In this document: positions 55,690 to 64,000 of the stretch, one piece after another
Layout: each line of letters opens with the position of its first letter
How positions within the stretch are numbered: position 1 is the stretch's first letter
Assembly (NCBI GenBank): GCA_003165315.1
Contig: PLSX01000210.1
Coordinates: 17,617 to 81,616 of the forward strand
DNA length: 64,000 bases
Direction of reading: 5' to 3'
DNA from: Acidobacteriota bacterium
GTDB lineage: Bacteria; Acidobacteriota; Terriglobia; UBA7540
The notes under the pieces: model-generated
Told to the model about the DNA's origin: nothing
Databases searched by the model: none
What the model saw: only the letters and a program-made list of their open reading frames with translations
Made by a program: the position numbers and the translations under genes

Positions 55690-57294
55690 TTATTCCACAA
55701 ATGTTACCTTATTGACCTCGCGCAACGTCGTCAGCCCTTCTTGCACCTTTTCCAGTGCCGAATCCCGCAGCGATCTCATTCCTTCTTCGTGCGCGGCGCG
55801 GCGAATTTCCGAGGAAGGCCGTTTTGCCAGAATCAGCTCTCGAATATTATCAGAGAGCGCCAACAGTTCGCCAATTGCCGTTCGGCCGCGGAAGCCGGTT
55901 TCGTTGCATTCCTGGCAGCCAGCCCCTTCATAATAGGTCACATTCTTCCATTCCTCAACCTTAAGGCCTGACTCTTCAATGACTTCGATGGGCACTTGCG
56001 CGGGGCGCTTGCATTTTTCGCAAATCGTGCGAACCAGCCGCTGAGCCAGGATGCAGTTGAGGGCGGAAACAAAATTGTACGGCTCAACTCCCATATTGAG
56101 GAACCTGCCCAGCACGTCGACCACGTTGTTGGCATGCACCGTGGTGAAAACCAAGTGGCCGGTAAGCGCCGATTGGATGGCGATTTGGGCCGTCTCATTG
56201 TCGCGAATTTCGCCCACCATGATCTTGTCCGGGTCATGCCGCAAAATCGAGCGCAATCCGCGCGCGAAGGTCAATCCGCGCTTCTCGTTTACCGGAATCT
56301 GGGTGATGCCACGAAGCTGATACTCCACCGGGTCCTCAATGGTGATGATCTTGTCCTCGTCAGATTTGATTTCCGATAGCGCCGCATACAGTGTGGTGGT
56401 CTTGCCGCTGCCGGTGGGCCCTGTTACCAGCACCATTCCATAAGGCTCGCGAATAAACCGCCGCAGCCGGCGGACTTCCCGGTCAGCAAGCCCAAGTATT
56501 TCAAGACGTAAGGAGTGAAACTTCTCGTGTAAGGATTCCTTGTCAAGAATCCGGAGCACGGCATCCTCCCCGTGAATCGAAGGCATAATGGAGACGCGGA
56601 AGTCGATGGGACGTCCACGATAGCGGACCCGAAACCGGCCGTCCTGGGGAACGCGACGCTCCGCGATATCCAGCTCGGACATCACCTTAATACGGGTTAT
56701 CAGATTGGATTGAAACTCCCGCGCCAGGGGCGCCATGGCCTGCTGTAACACACCGTCAACGCGGTACTTAACCACCACGGAGTTATCCCGGCTCTCAATG
56801 TGAATGTCGCTGGCTCGCCTCTCCAGCCCGGCAAACACAATCGAATCCACAAGCCGGATCATGGGGCTGACTTCAGTCTCTTCTACCAGGTGCTCAAGGG
56901 AAAGGCCTTCCGAGGCAGCTTCCTCGTCGCGAATCACATCAAGGCGAAATTCTTCCGTCGCATCGTCCAGAACTCGTTGAGAAGGCTCGGTTTTCTTCAG
57001 GAAATCCCGCACTTGGCTGGGGGCGGCTACCCGCACCACCAGCTTCCGATCCAGCTTTACTTCCAATTCATCCAGGCGCGTCAGGTTGGTGGGGTCCGCT
57101 ACGACGATCACCAGCCGATGGTCATCCCCTTCGAGTGGTAGGAACTCATAATGGAGCATCAACTCCAGCGGGATGGTGCGTAACAATTCGGCATCCGGCC
57201 GCGAGTCGCGCAGATCCACAAACTGGAACTGGTATCGAGCCGCCAAAAGGCGAGCCGACTCCATCTCTTTCATGTCAATGGCAGTCTCAACCAA
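55690..57294 (-). CDS. gspE: GspE/PilB-type secretion ATPase
   Basis: MVLVTGPTGSGKTTTLYAALSEIKSDEDKIITIEDPVEYQLRGITQIPVNEKRGLTFARGLRSILRHDPDKIMVGEIRDNETAQIAIQSALTGHLVFTTVHANN; CxxC pair (CEKC...CQEC). TTG start preceded by GGAGG. Confidence 0.95.
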   Translation of the reverse strand: MVETAIDMKEMESARLLAARYQFQFVDLRDSRPDAELLRTIPLELMLHYEFLPLEGDDHRLVIVVADPTNLTRLDELEVKLDRKLVVRVAAPSQVRDFLKKTEPSQRVLDDATEEFRLDVIRDEEAASEGLSLEHLVEETEVSPMIRLVDSIVFAGLERRASDIHIESRDNSVVVKYRVDGVLQQAMAPLAREFQSNLITRIKVMSELDIAERRVPQDGRFRVRYRGRPIDFRVSIMPSIHGEDAVLRILDKESLHEKFHSLRLEILGLADREVRRLRRFIREPYGMVLVTGPTGSGKTTTLYAALSEIKSDEDKIITIEDPVEYQLRGITQIPVNEKRGLTFARGLRSILRHDPDKIMVGEIRDNETAQIAIQSALTGHLVFTTVHANNVVDVLGRFLNMGVEPYNFVSALNCILAQRLVRTICEKCKRPAQVPIEVIEESGLKVEEWKNVTYYEGAGCQECNETGFRGRTAIGELLALSDNIRELILAKRPSSEIRRAAHEEGMRSLRDSALEKVQEGLTTLREVNKVTFVE

Positions 57295-57330
57295 CAGAAT
57301 CCTCCGCTTCGGCGATAAAGGTATGAATTC

Positions 57331-57363
57331 CGGGACTCGGGACTCGGGACTCGGGACTCGGGC
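57331..57363. repeat. Heptanucleotide tandem repeat (CGGGACT)n
   Basis: Four complete CGGGACT copies plus a partial, upstream of the gspE start. Confidence 0.95.
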
Positions 57364-57500
57364 ATTGATTCATGGTATGAGTTGCAATTCCAGCCCCCCA
57401 CCCTGTTTGTCCATGACCCACTTCCGGTTTCATCTTTCGCATAATTTCACCGACCCTGATCTACCACGATTACCCTAGCAACCTTCTCCTACGAGTCCCG

Positions 57501-58706
57501 CTAGTGCACCATCGATGCCATTGAAAACAATGGCATGTAGAACGCGATCAGCACAAACGCCACGATGATGGCGATCACGGCGATCATGACCGGCCCCACC
57601 AGGGCCAGCCGGGTTTCCAAATCGATGTTGACGTCTTCTTCGAAAAACTCTGCAAGCGCTTCCAGCATGTTTGACATGGCGCCGGTGGTCTCACCCACTT
57701 CAATCATGTCGATGGCGATGGAGGGGAAAAAGCCACTGGCCCGCAAGCAAGTGCTAAGTTCTTTCCCTGAAGCCACTTCCGCCCGCGCCTGGGTGATCGC
57801 CTGGGACAACCAGGGGCTGCTGACTGAGTCCTTGGCGGTATCCAGGGCGGAGACAATCGGGGTGCCACCTTGGAGAAGCACTGCCAGAGTCCGGGCAAAC
57901 TCTGCCACGGAGAACTTCAGCAGAAGGCCACCCACCATGGGCAGCCTGAACTTTGTTCGTTCCCAGGCCAGCTGGGTTTTTTCCGAGCGCGCTGCCGCCT
58001 TAAACAGAAAGAACAGACCCACGAATCCCAGAACAATGAGAAGGAAGAAGTGCTTTATCTGCATGGCGAAGGAAATCGTAAATGTGGTCAACGCCGGCAG
58101 TTGCACGTCCATGTCAGCATAAAGCTTGGCGAATTGGGGCACAATGTACTCAATCACCAGGGTCACCAGAAGGCAAAGGACGACGATCAGGATCGCCGGG
58201 TAGATCAAGGCGGAAATAAACTTCTTGCGGAAACCCCGTGACTGCTTTTGATACGCCACATATTGGCCCAAAACCTTGTCCAAGCTGCCGCTACGCTCAC
58301 CCGCGCGCACCGTGGCGCAATAGATCTTAGGGAAATTCCCTGTGGAATCAAAGGCTTCCGAAAGCAACGCCCCGGAACGCACTTTGTCGCGGACGCCTTC
58401 AATGGCACTGCGCAAGACGTCACTTCGGGTCTGATGCGCCAGAAGGTCCAGTGACTTTTGCAGCGGCAACCCGGATTTGGAGAGCGTCAAGAACTGCTGG
58501 TTGAAAATCAGGAAGTCGTCAGGACTAATCTTACCCGGACGCGACGGCCCTGACTTGAACTTCAGGATGTCCTTGGACTCGATCGAGAAGATCAGGAACC
58601 CCTGTAACCTCAATCGCTGGCGCAGTTCTTCTTCTGAGCGAGCCTCTTCCGTCTGGGTCAAGACCCGCCCTGCTTCCGTCCCTAATTTGCAAACGAACTC
58701 AGCCAT
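57501..58706 (-). CDS. gspF: GspF/PilC-type inner-membrane protein
   Basis: MAEFVCKLGTEAGRVLTQTEEARSEEELRQRLRLQGFLIFSIE...FNQQFLTLSKSGLPLQKSLDLLA...IDMIEVGETTGAMSNMLEALAEFFEEDVN. Confidence 0.94.
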   Translation of the reverse strand: MAEFVCKLGTEAGRVLTQTEEARSEEELRQRLRLQGFLIFSIESKDILKFKSGPSRPGKISPDDFLIFNQQFLTLSKSGLPLQKSLDLLAHQTRSDVLRSAIEGVRDKVRSGALLSEAFDSTGNFPKIYCATVRAGERSGSLDKVLGQYVAYQKQSRGFRKKFISALIYPAILIVVLCLLVTLVIEYIVPQFAKLYADMDVQLPALTTFTISFAMQIKHFFLLIVLGFVGLFFLFKAAARSEKTQLAWERTKFRLPMVGGLLLKFSVAEFARTLAVLLQGGTPIVSALDTAKDSVSSPWLSQAITQARAEVASGKELSTCLRASGFFPSIAIDMIEVGETTGAMSNMLEALAEFFEEDVNIDLETRLALVGPVMIAVIAIIVAFVLIAFYMPLFSMASMVH

Positions 58707-58722
58707 CGTGAATTTACCGGAG

Positions 58723-59043
58723 AGTCGAAAAAGTTCAAAAAGTTGAAGAAGTCAAGGAATTAAAAAATCGAAGAGTTGAAAAGTTGAAGAAGTCAAATAG
58801 TTGAAAACTCTTGCCTTACAAGTCAAATTTATCGAGGCAAACACCGCCGATCCTTGACCTGAAACCCTTCGACCCTCCAACTCCTTAACTCCTTTAACTC
58901 TGACTTCTTGAACTCTTCAACACTTCAACTTCTTTAACTCTTTCACTGCCTTAACTCTTTGACTTCTTTAACTCTTCAACTTGTTCAACTTCTTGAACTA
59001 TTTTAACTACTTCAACTTCTTCAACTCGTTCAACTTCTTAGAC
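58723..59043. repeat. Short-period purine/pyrimidine repeat array, inverted halves
   Basis: GTTGAAGAAGTCAA-type units at 58723-58808 and AACTTCTTCAACTC/TTTAACTCTTCAACTT-type units at ~58876-59043. Confidence 0.9.
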
Positions 59044-59050
59044 TTCCCTT

Positions 59051-59767
59051 TCACCAACTTGAATACGGCGTCCCATCCAGCGAGTCATCTTCCGATCCGC
59101 TATGTACATCCACGATTCCCGCCGTGGCCTGGTCCGGGGTAATCGGAACGTCTTCAGTGTCGGTCTTCCAAGTCTCGTTTGAACCCGTGAAAGGGTCAAC
59201 GGGAACCCCGCCCCTCAGGTAGCCAGCGTCCACCAGTTCGTCCAGAGAAGAGGGAGGATGCTGCTTATCGATGGTGTATTCGTCAATCATCTTCCGCATG
59301 GTGAACAGATCGTCCCGCAGCACGGCTTCACGGGAATGGATCACAGCAATGTGATAAGAAGGCATGGCAAAGGTGGCAAGGATCAAAATGATGGTAATCA
59401 CCACCATCAATTCGATCAGGGTAAAGCCTTTAGAAACAGTCCGAAGTCGGGGGTCCGAAGTCCGAAGTCCAAGGACTGCATCGCGCACCTTAAGAAGCCG
59501 ACTTTGAAGAGTGCGCTTTGGATAAGGGAACCCGAGATCCCCTTGTTGACTTAAAACGGCAGACATCGGACCCCGAACACAAGGATTTGATTCGTCAACT
59601 TTTGACATGGGATGCTGTACTTCGCTTTGTCGACCTCGGACTTCGGACTTCGGACCTCGGACTTTCCCGCTACCAATCCCCATACTGTGTCCCATCGAGC
59701 GCTGTCCCCTGACTCTTCGAATAAACGTCAAAGACGTTCTCACCACCCCAACTCTTGGAGTCCGCAT
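59051..59767 (-). CDS. GspG-like pseudopilin (true start uncertain)
   Basis: KGFTLIELMVVITIILILATFAMPSYHIAVIHSREAVLRDDLFTMRKMIDEYTIDKQHPPSSLDELVDAGYLRG; N-terminal extension overlaps a repeat array, so a GTG or ATG nearer KGFTLIE may be the start. Confidence 0.88.
   Translation of the reverse strand: MRTPRVGVVRTSLTFIRRVRGQRSMGHSMGIGSGKVRGPKSEVRGRQSEVQHPMSKVDESNPCVRGPMSAVLSQQGDLGFPYPKRTLQSRLLKVRDAVLGLRTSDPRLRTVSKGFTLIELMVVITIILILATFAMPSYHIAVIHSREAVLRDDLFTMRKMIDEYTIDKQHPPSSLDELVDAGYLRGGVPVDPFTGSNETWKTDTEDVPITPDQATAGIVDVHSGSEDDSLDGTPYSSW
59439..59664. repeat. Inverted pair of GTCCGAAGTCC-type short repeats
   Basis: GTCCGAAGTCGGGGGTCCGAAGTCCGAAGTCC (59439-59470) and CGACCTCGGACTTCGGACTTCGGACCTCGGACT (59631-59663). 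Confidence 0.9.
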
Positions 59768-60146
59768 CGTCCTGCATGGCCCGCAGACCCCAATCCGCCG
59801 ATCCCGTCATCGGATCAAGGGGGATCTTGCGAAGATACTTATACTTACCCTTTGCCGTTCCCTTCACGGGTACTCCGTCCACCAAGGTTTGGAGGTCGGG
59901 AGGATAGCCGAAAGTGTCCACTTTAATGGGAATCTTGCCCTGGTCAGAATCCACCTTATAACGGTCAATCGCCTCGCGCATCATGCGCAAGTCCTCATGC
60001 AGCTCCACTTCCCGGCTGCGGAGGATTTGATTGCGTGCCAGGGGTAGGGCCATGGCGGTCAATACCAAGAGGATCGTCATTGCCGCGATCAGCTCGATCA
60101 GCATGAAGCCTTGGCCCGAAAACCTCTTGCGCCTGTTCCACATCAA
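59670..60146 (-). CDS. gspG: GspG-like pseudopilin
   Basis: GQGFMLIELIAAMTILLVLTAMALPLARNQILRSREVELHEDLRMMREAIDRYKVDSDQGKIPIKVDTFGYPPDLQTLVDG...YLRKIPLDPMTGSADWGLR. Confidence 0.92.
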   Translation of the reverse strand: MMWNRRKRFSGQGFMLIELIAAMTILLVLTAMALPLARNQILRSREVELHEDLRMMREAIDRYKVDSDQGKIPIKVDTFGYPPDLQTLVDGVPVKGTAKGKYKYLRKIPLDPMTGSADWGLRAMQDDADSKSWGGENVFDVYSKSQGTALDGTQYGDW

Positions 60147-60314
60147 TTCATTTTGGAGTGCGGTTGCTGCACCGGCCGCCTCCCCCCCCCAGCGACAATT
60201 CCGCCGTAAGTTGCTGCCCTAAAATACTTTAGCACCATCGCCCTTTGGCTTGAGCCGCCGTCTTTCGCCACAACTTCGGAAAGGTGGTAGCTGCTTCGAC
60301 CAGATTCCAAAGGT

Positions 60315-62123
60315 CTATTGATTTGGAGCCTCGGTCCGCGGGTTCTCGATGAATCCCGGTCGCTCTTCGCCAGTCCCACCGGTCGCCACGGGAACCGCCG
60401 ATCCCTCAACGGGTCCGGGCTCAGGAAGGCGGATTACCCGCGGTGTCAGCATCACCAGCACTTCCGTGTCGTTCGCTTCTTTATTATCCTGGGAGAATAA
60501 GTAGCGCAGCCCGGGAATATCGCCAAACCCTGGAATCCCTTGAACTTGATCGGTCAGAGTTTTTTGGATTAAACCCCCCAAGAGGTTGACTTCCCCTTCC
60601 TGCAACCGGAAGTCGTCTTCAATAACGCGCTGGCCAAACGTGGGCTCACTGACCCCACCTACGGTGATGGAGGCACCCAGAGAGGAAATCTCAATTTTGG
60701 CATGGACCGCAATTTCACCGGTTGAGAGCAAGTGGGGAGTCAGTTCCAAATTCACACCCACGTCCTGAAATTGAAACTGGGTGCTGGCAAGCAACCCGAC
60801 GCTTCCGGAGGAGGAAGTTGTTCCCCCGAGGGAAGGCAGAAAACTACCCGTGGCGTAAGGAACGCGGCTGCCAATCTTCAGTTTGGCGGTCTGCCCGTCT
60901 GTCACCCGAACCTGGGGGCTCTGCATGATGTGGGTCTTGTTATCGTTCAACACCGCAGCCGCTGTCACACCGGGGAGAATCACGGCTATATCCTTATAAG
61001 TCAATGCGTTGATGGCGGTTGCTCCAAGCGATGCGGCAGCCGATGTGCCGGTGCTCGTTGAAGCTGCCGCAGGAGGAATCAAAGCTGCCTCGACCCCGAT
61101 TCCGGGCGTAATTGATCCCGTGGACGCGTTGACGGTGCCAAGCGACAGACCCAGATCGCGAATGCGGTCGCGGTCAGCCTCCACGATATTGATATCAAGC
61201 ATGATTTCCGCTTTTGCCCGATCGAGTTGCGCCACCAATTGCTCCGCCGCCGCCACCTTTGCCGGAGTGTCACGGATAATGATGGCATTGGCGTCGGGAT
61301 TATCCATAATCCTTTGCAAACCAAGGACTTGTTTGAGGGCAGTGGTAATGGCGGTGCGGTCTGCGGGAGCCAGGGGATTGGAAAGGTAGATCGTCTTCAA
61401 GACCTCCTGGTCATAGTCGCGCCGATTGTTAGGGTTATCGGGAATTACGAGGATCGTGTTGGGAGTCACGACCTTCCAGAAGGACTTGCTCTGCATGGCA
61501 ACGAGTTGCATTGCATCTTCGATCTTAACGCCACTCAGGTCTTCCGAGAGGGGAGAAGGGCGAAAGTCTGGGGTGAAAGCAACATTGAGGCCTGAGAGCT
61601 TACCCAGGGTTTCAAAAACCCGGCGGCTGTCGGCAGTCAGGCGGAAGTGCGCAAGTGGTTCTTGCGGAAAGGGTTGCAACTTCAAATCGGGCGGCTGGCT
61701 GGCTTCAGCACGGTCCTTCAGAGCCTTCTGCAGGGCCTCGGTATGCGCCTTCTTTGTCGTCGCCTGCTTTCTCAGAAGAATATTCAGCTCCTGCTGCGCC
61801 GCCATATTGGAGGGATCAATGCGAACCGCCTTCTGAAATTCTCCCGCCGCTTCCTCCGTCCGGTCATCCTTCAACATCTGACGGCCCACCCGGAAGTGAA
61901 GGGCGCTGGCGTTGGAGCGAGCCAGATTTTCATGAAGGATGTAGAGTGAGTTGGCGGGGTCGGCCTCACGCGCCTTTTCGTAATTCACCAAAGCTGTGTC
62001 CCAATCCTTCTTTTGCTCGGCCTTGCGACCTTCCCGGTAGGCAACGGAGTATCCACCTCCGCAGCTCAAGCAAGAGGTGAGCAACGCCAACACCCCTAGT
62101 AACCGGATTCCCTTATTGAACAT
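60315..62123 (-). CDS. gspD: Secretin GspD/PilQ-like with N-terminal TPR-like region, lipoprotein
   Basis: MFNKGIRLLGVLALLTSCLSCGGG; VNYEKAREADPANSLY TPR-like; GLNVAFTPDF...ADRTAITTALKQVLGLQ...ILDINIVEADRDRIRDLG...VPYATGS...GVNLELTPHLLSTGEIAVHAKIEIS...VNLLGGLIQ...GFGDIPGLRYLFS. Confidence 0.94.
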   Translation of the reverse strand: MFNKGIRLLGVLALLTSCLSCGGGYSVAYREGRKAEQKKDWDTALVNYEKAREADPANSLYILHENLARSNASALHFRVGRQMLKDDRTEEAAGEFQKAVRIDPSNMAAQQELNILLRKQATTKKAHTEALQKALKDRAEASQPPDLKLQPFPQEPLAHFRLTADSRRVFETLGKLSGLNVAFTPDFRPSPLSEDLSGVKIEDAMQLVAMQSKSFWKVVTPNTILVIPDNPNNRRDYDQEVLKTIYLSNPLAPADRTAITTALKQVLGLQRIMDNPDANAIIIRDTPAKVAAAEQLVAQLDRAKAEIMLDINIVEADRDRIRDLGLSLGTVNASTGSITPGIGVEAALIPPAAASTSTGTSAAASLGATAINALTYKDIAVILPGVTAAAVLNDNKTHIMQSPQVRVTDGQTAKLKIGSRVPYATGSFLPSLGGTTSSSGSVGLLASTQFQFQDVGVNLELTPHLLSTGEIAVHAKIEISSLGASITVGGVSEPTFGQRVIEDDFRLQEGEVNLLGGLIQKTLTDQVQGIPGFGDIPGLRYLFSQDNKEANDTEVLVMLTPRVIRLPEPGPVEGSAVPVATGGTGEERPGFIENPRTEAPNQ

Positions 62124-62143
62124 CCGCTCCCCCATACCCCGAA

Positions 62144-64000
62144 TCAATACCCTAGATTGGGATTATCGGTCGTGTGAAAATGTAATTGCACATCCAACCC
62201 GGTTGACAACGTGTTGAAAAGATTCACGCCCAGGTCCGTACCTATCGTGGCATGCCCATTTTGGCCAACAATACGGGTGGGAATTATACCCATTCCGCCC
62301 TCTAATGATGATTGCAAAAGCCCACCCAGTCTCTTGGATGCACCATTCCGGCCGGAGTCTGTCTGGGCTGTCAGGAAGTCTGGCGCGGAATTCTCAGGCG
62401 AAACTCGAACAGCCACAACCAGGGTGGCATCCACACTGGTGGCTTGATACTGATCCGCAAATGTCTCCCCCTGCCTTACCAGGTAGGTGTCTGAGCCATC
62501 TGCCACAATTGCTTGCACTTCCCCGTCCGCCGCCTCAACGGAGCCAAGCGTTTGGAAAATGAAGGTGGCAGGAGAAGCAACGGAGGAGGCGCCGTGCCCA
62601 TCATGGACTTGCTGGGTCATCGGAGTGACACTTGCTGTGACCTGGTCATCCTGAACTTGCTCGCTTGCCGGCGGGACGACTATGCTGAGTGATCCTGGGG
62701 CCGAATTCTTTACCACTGTAGACGTTTGATCTGGCAGATTCTCAGAAACTGCCACCGATGCGCTTGGCGCACAACCGGAGCAGCCCTCTGTCAAGGTCTG
62801 CGAGGCCACCTGTTGCACCGAAGGAGAAACGATATCCGGCAAGGATTGAGGAATTGTTACAGGAGCATTAGAATTCTCGGCAACGGGAACCAAGCCAGAG
62901 GGATTAACCTCATGCTCGTCCCCTGAGGGCATTGGCTGAAGCAAGGGTCCGGTCTGCGTAGAGGGTACCAACCGAACCGATTCCCCGTCTGCCACCACAG
63001 CCACGACTTTTCCGTCAGATTTCTGTATGTAACCTAAAGCATTCACAACACCTTTAGCTTCATCAACTTGAGGGTTTGAGTTTTCCATTCCATTGCTGGT
63101 CGCCACGTGAATTTGACCTGGCACCGAACCGGCTGGAGCTTCAAGTTGGGAGGCGCCCATCGGTGAATGCCATGGGGATACCTGACCGGAAGCATCCGCT
63201 GCAAGGACACCGTGAGCATTGGACTCATCGGACTTTGTTACCGTTCCGGGTTTGGCCATAGGAACCTGCAAAAGCGTCTCATCGATGGCACCGACCATTT
63301 CAGGAGTGATTTTGGTGACTCGGTACCGGCCTGAAATCTCATCACCCAAGTGAACGACCTTAATCTGGTTTTCTTGCAAAATAATTGCTTCCAACTGTCC
63401 GTCCGACTTTTCGACGTAGCCAACCGCCTTGAAAAGGGTCGGGGCAGGTTGTGCATCGTGCGATGCCGGTACCGCTGCTGGGGGGGGCACGACCCGTTGC
63501 GGTGGTGGAACCGCCCGTGGCGTAATTGGCACATCTGGACTTTTCTGCTGCAAGGGTGGAGTCGGAACTAAACTTGCACTTAAACTTAAATTTCTGCTTC
63601 CAACTTCTTGTCCTGAAATGATTTTCTGATGAGACTGAACGGCAGGATCCACCATGTGCGGCTGCGGCCAGGAGGGGAGATGAACCTTGGCAACCTCAGA
63701 GCTTACCGCATTGCGATGAGCATGGGAAACCGCCCTAGGCGGCGCCCCCGCGCGCGGAGTCAAGCGAGGCTCCAGAGGAATAATTCTAGCCGGGGCCGAT
63801 ACCGTCGCTGGCGGTGTCACCGTCAAAGGAAGCTGAACCCAAGGCGGGGTTAAGGCATGGTTATGCCGGAAATCACCGACTTCCGCCGGGCTATTCGCCC
63901 AGCGCCCGACTGAAAGCGGCCGAAACCGCAATATTGAATACAGGCAAATTCCGACAGTAACACCCAAACCGAAGCTCACGAGTTGTCGGGTCGTCTTCAC
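62144..64000 (-). CDS. Membrane-anchored protein with repeated GspC/PilP-like modules (may extend beyond window)
   Basis: TM near N-terminus; modules FKAVGYVEKSDGQLEAIILQENQIKVVHLGDEISGRYRV, NALGYIQKSDGKVVAVVADGESVRLV, QTLGSVEAADGEVQAIVADGSDTYLVRQGETFADQYQA. Confidence 0.75.
   Translation of the reverse strand: MKTTRQLVSFGLGVTVGICLYSILRFRPLSVGRWANSPAEVGDFRHNHALTPPWVQLPLTVTPPATVSAPARIIPLEPRLTPRAGAPPRAVSHAHRNAVSSEVAKVHLPSWPQPHMVDPAVQSHQKIISGQEVGSRNLSLSASLVPTPPLQQKSPDVPITPRAVPPPQRVVPPPAAVPASHDAQPAPTLFKAVGYVEKSDGQLEAIILQENQIKVVHLGDEISGRYRVTKITPEMVGAIDETLLQVPMAKPGTVTKSDESNAHGVLAADASGQVSPWHSPMGASQLEAPAGSVPGQIHVATSNGMENSNPQVDEAKGVVNALGYIQKSDGKVVAVVADGESVRLVPSTQTGPLLQPMPSGDEHEVNPSGLVPVAENSNAPVTIPQSLPDIVSPSVQQVASQTLTEGCSGCAPSASVAVSENLPDQTSTVVKNSAPGSLSIVVPPASEQVQDDQVTASVTPMTQQVHDGHGASSVASPATFIFQTLGSVEAADGEVQAIVADGSDTYLVRQGETFADQYQATSVDATLVVAVRVSPENSAPDFLTAQTDSGRNGASKRLGGLLQSSLEGGMGIIPTRIVGQNGHATIGTDLGVNLFNTLSTGLDVQLHFHTTDNPNLGY

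Noticed and set aside
58723-59043. Possible CRISPR array
   Set aside because: Units are 8-10 nt, degenerate and contiguous, with no 25-40 bp repeat and unique-spacer alternation; no cas genes nearby.
1-64000. tRNA/rRNA genes
   Set aside because: No tRNA cloverleaf with a GTTCRANNC T-loop or rRNA segment was recognised by eye; a tRNAscan/Infernal run would be needed to exclude them.

Overview
The window looks like a chromosomal segment from a high-GC environmental bacterium, probably Acidobacteriota. That is an inference from the carboxypeptidase-regulatory/TonB-type outer-membrane proteins, Ig/TIG-rich secreted proteins and the hybrid T2SS/T4P cluster. It opens with gyrB (partial), dnaN and dnaA, all on the minus strand, which marks a likely origin-proximal region. 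It continues with kdsB, sugar metabolism (araB-like, class II aldolase, two tandem SSS transporters), ALDH, CocE-type hydrolase, cysteine-desulfurase-like, radical SAM, HpnI-like glycosyltransferase with two SMR-like half transporters, a serine hydrolase broken by one in-frame stop, a beta-helix protein, an accessory island at about 29.6-32.7 kb, an alpha-L-rhamnosidase, two very large TonB-like proteins, a MEDS-domain protein, a matrixin/TIG-repeat gene set, lgt, a DtxR/MntR regulator, and a long T2SS/T4P-type operon (51.8-64 kb). The most notable material is non-coding: (1) a perfect 64-bp spacerless palindrome followed by a 28-bp palindrome with the same GGTATATATACC core; (2) a REP-associated tyrosine transposase (RAYT) bracketed by inverted 50-bp elements whose hairpins covary; (3) several loci with different short-period (7-10 nt) repeats, often as inverted pairs in intergenic DNA, one of them translated as part of a prepilin leader; (4) double-hairpin REPIN-like elements at dispersed sites. 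All calls come from reading the sequence and supplied ORFs; no database search was run.
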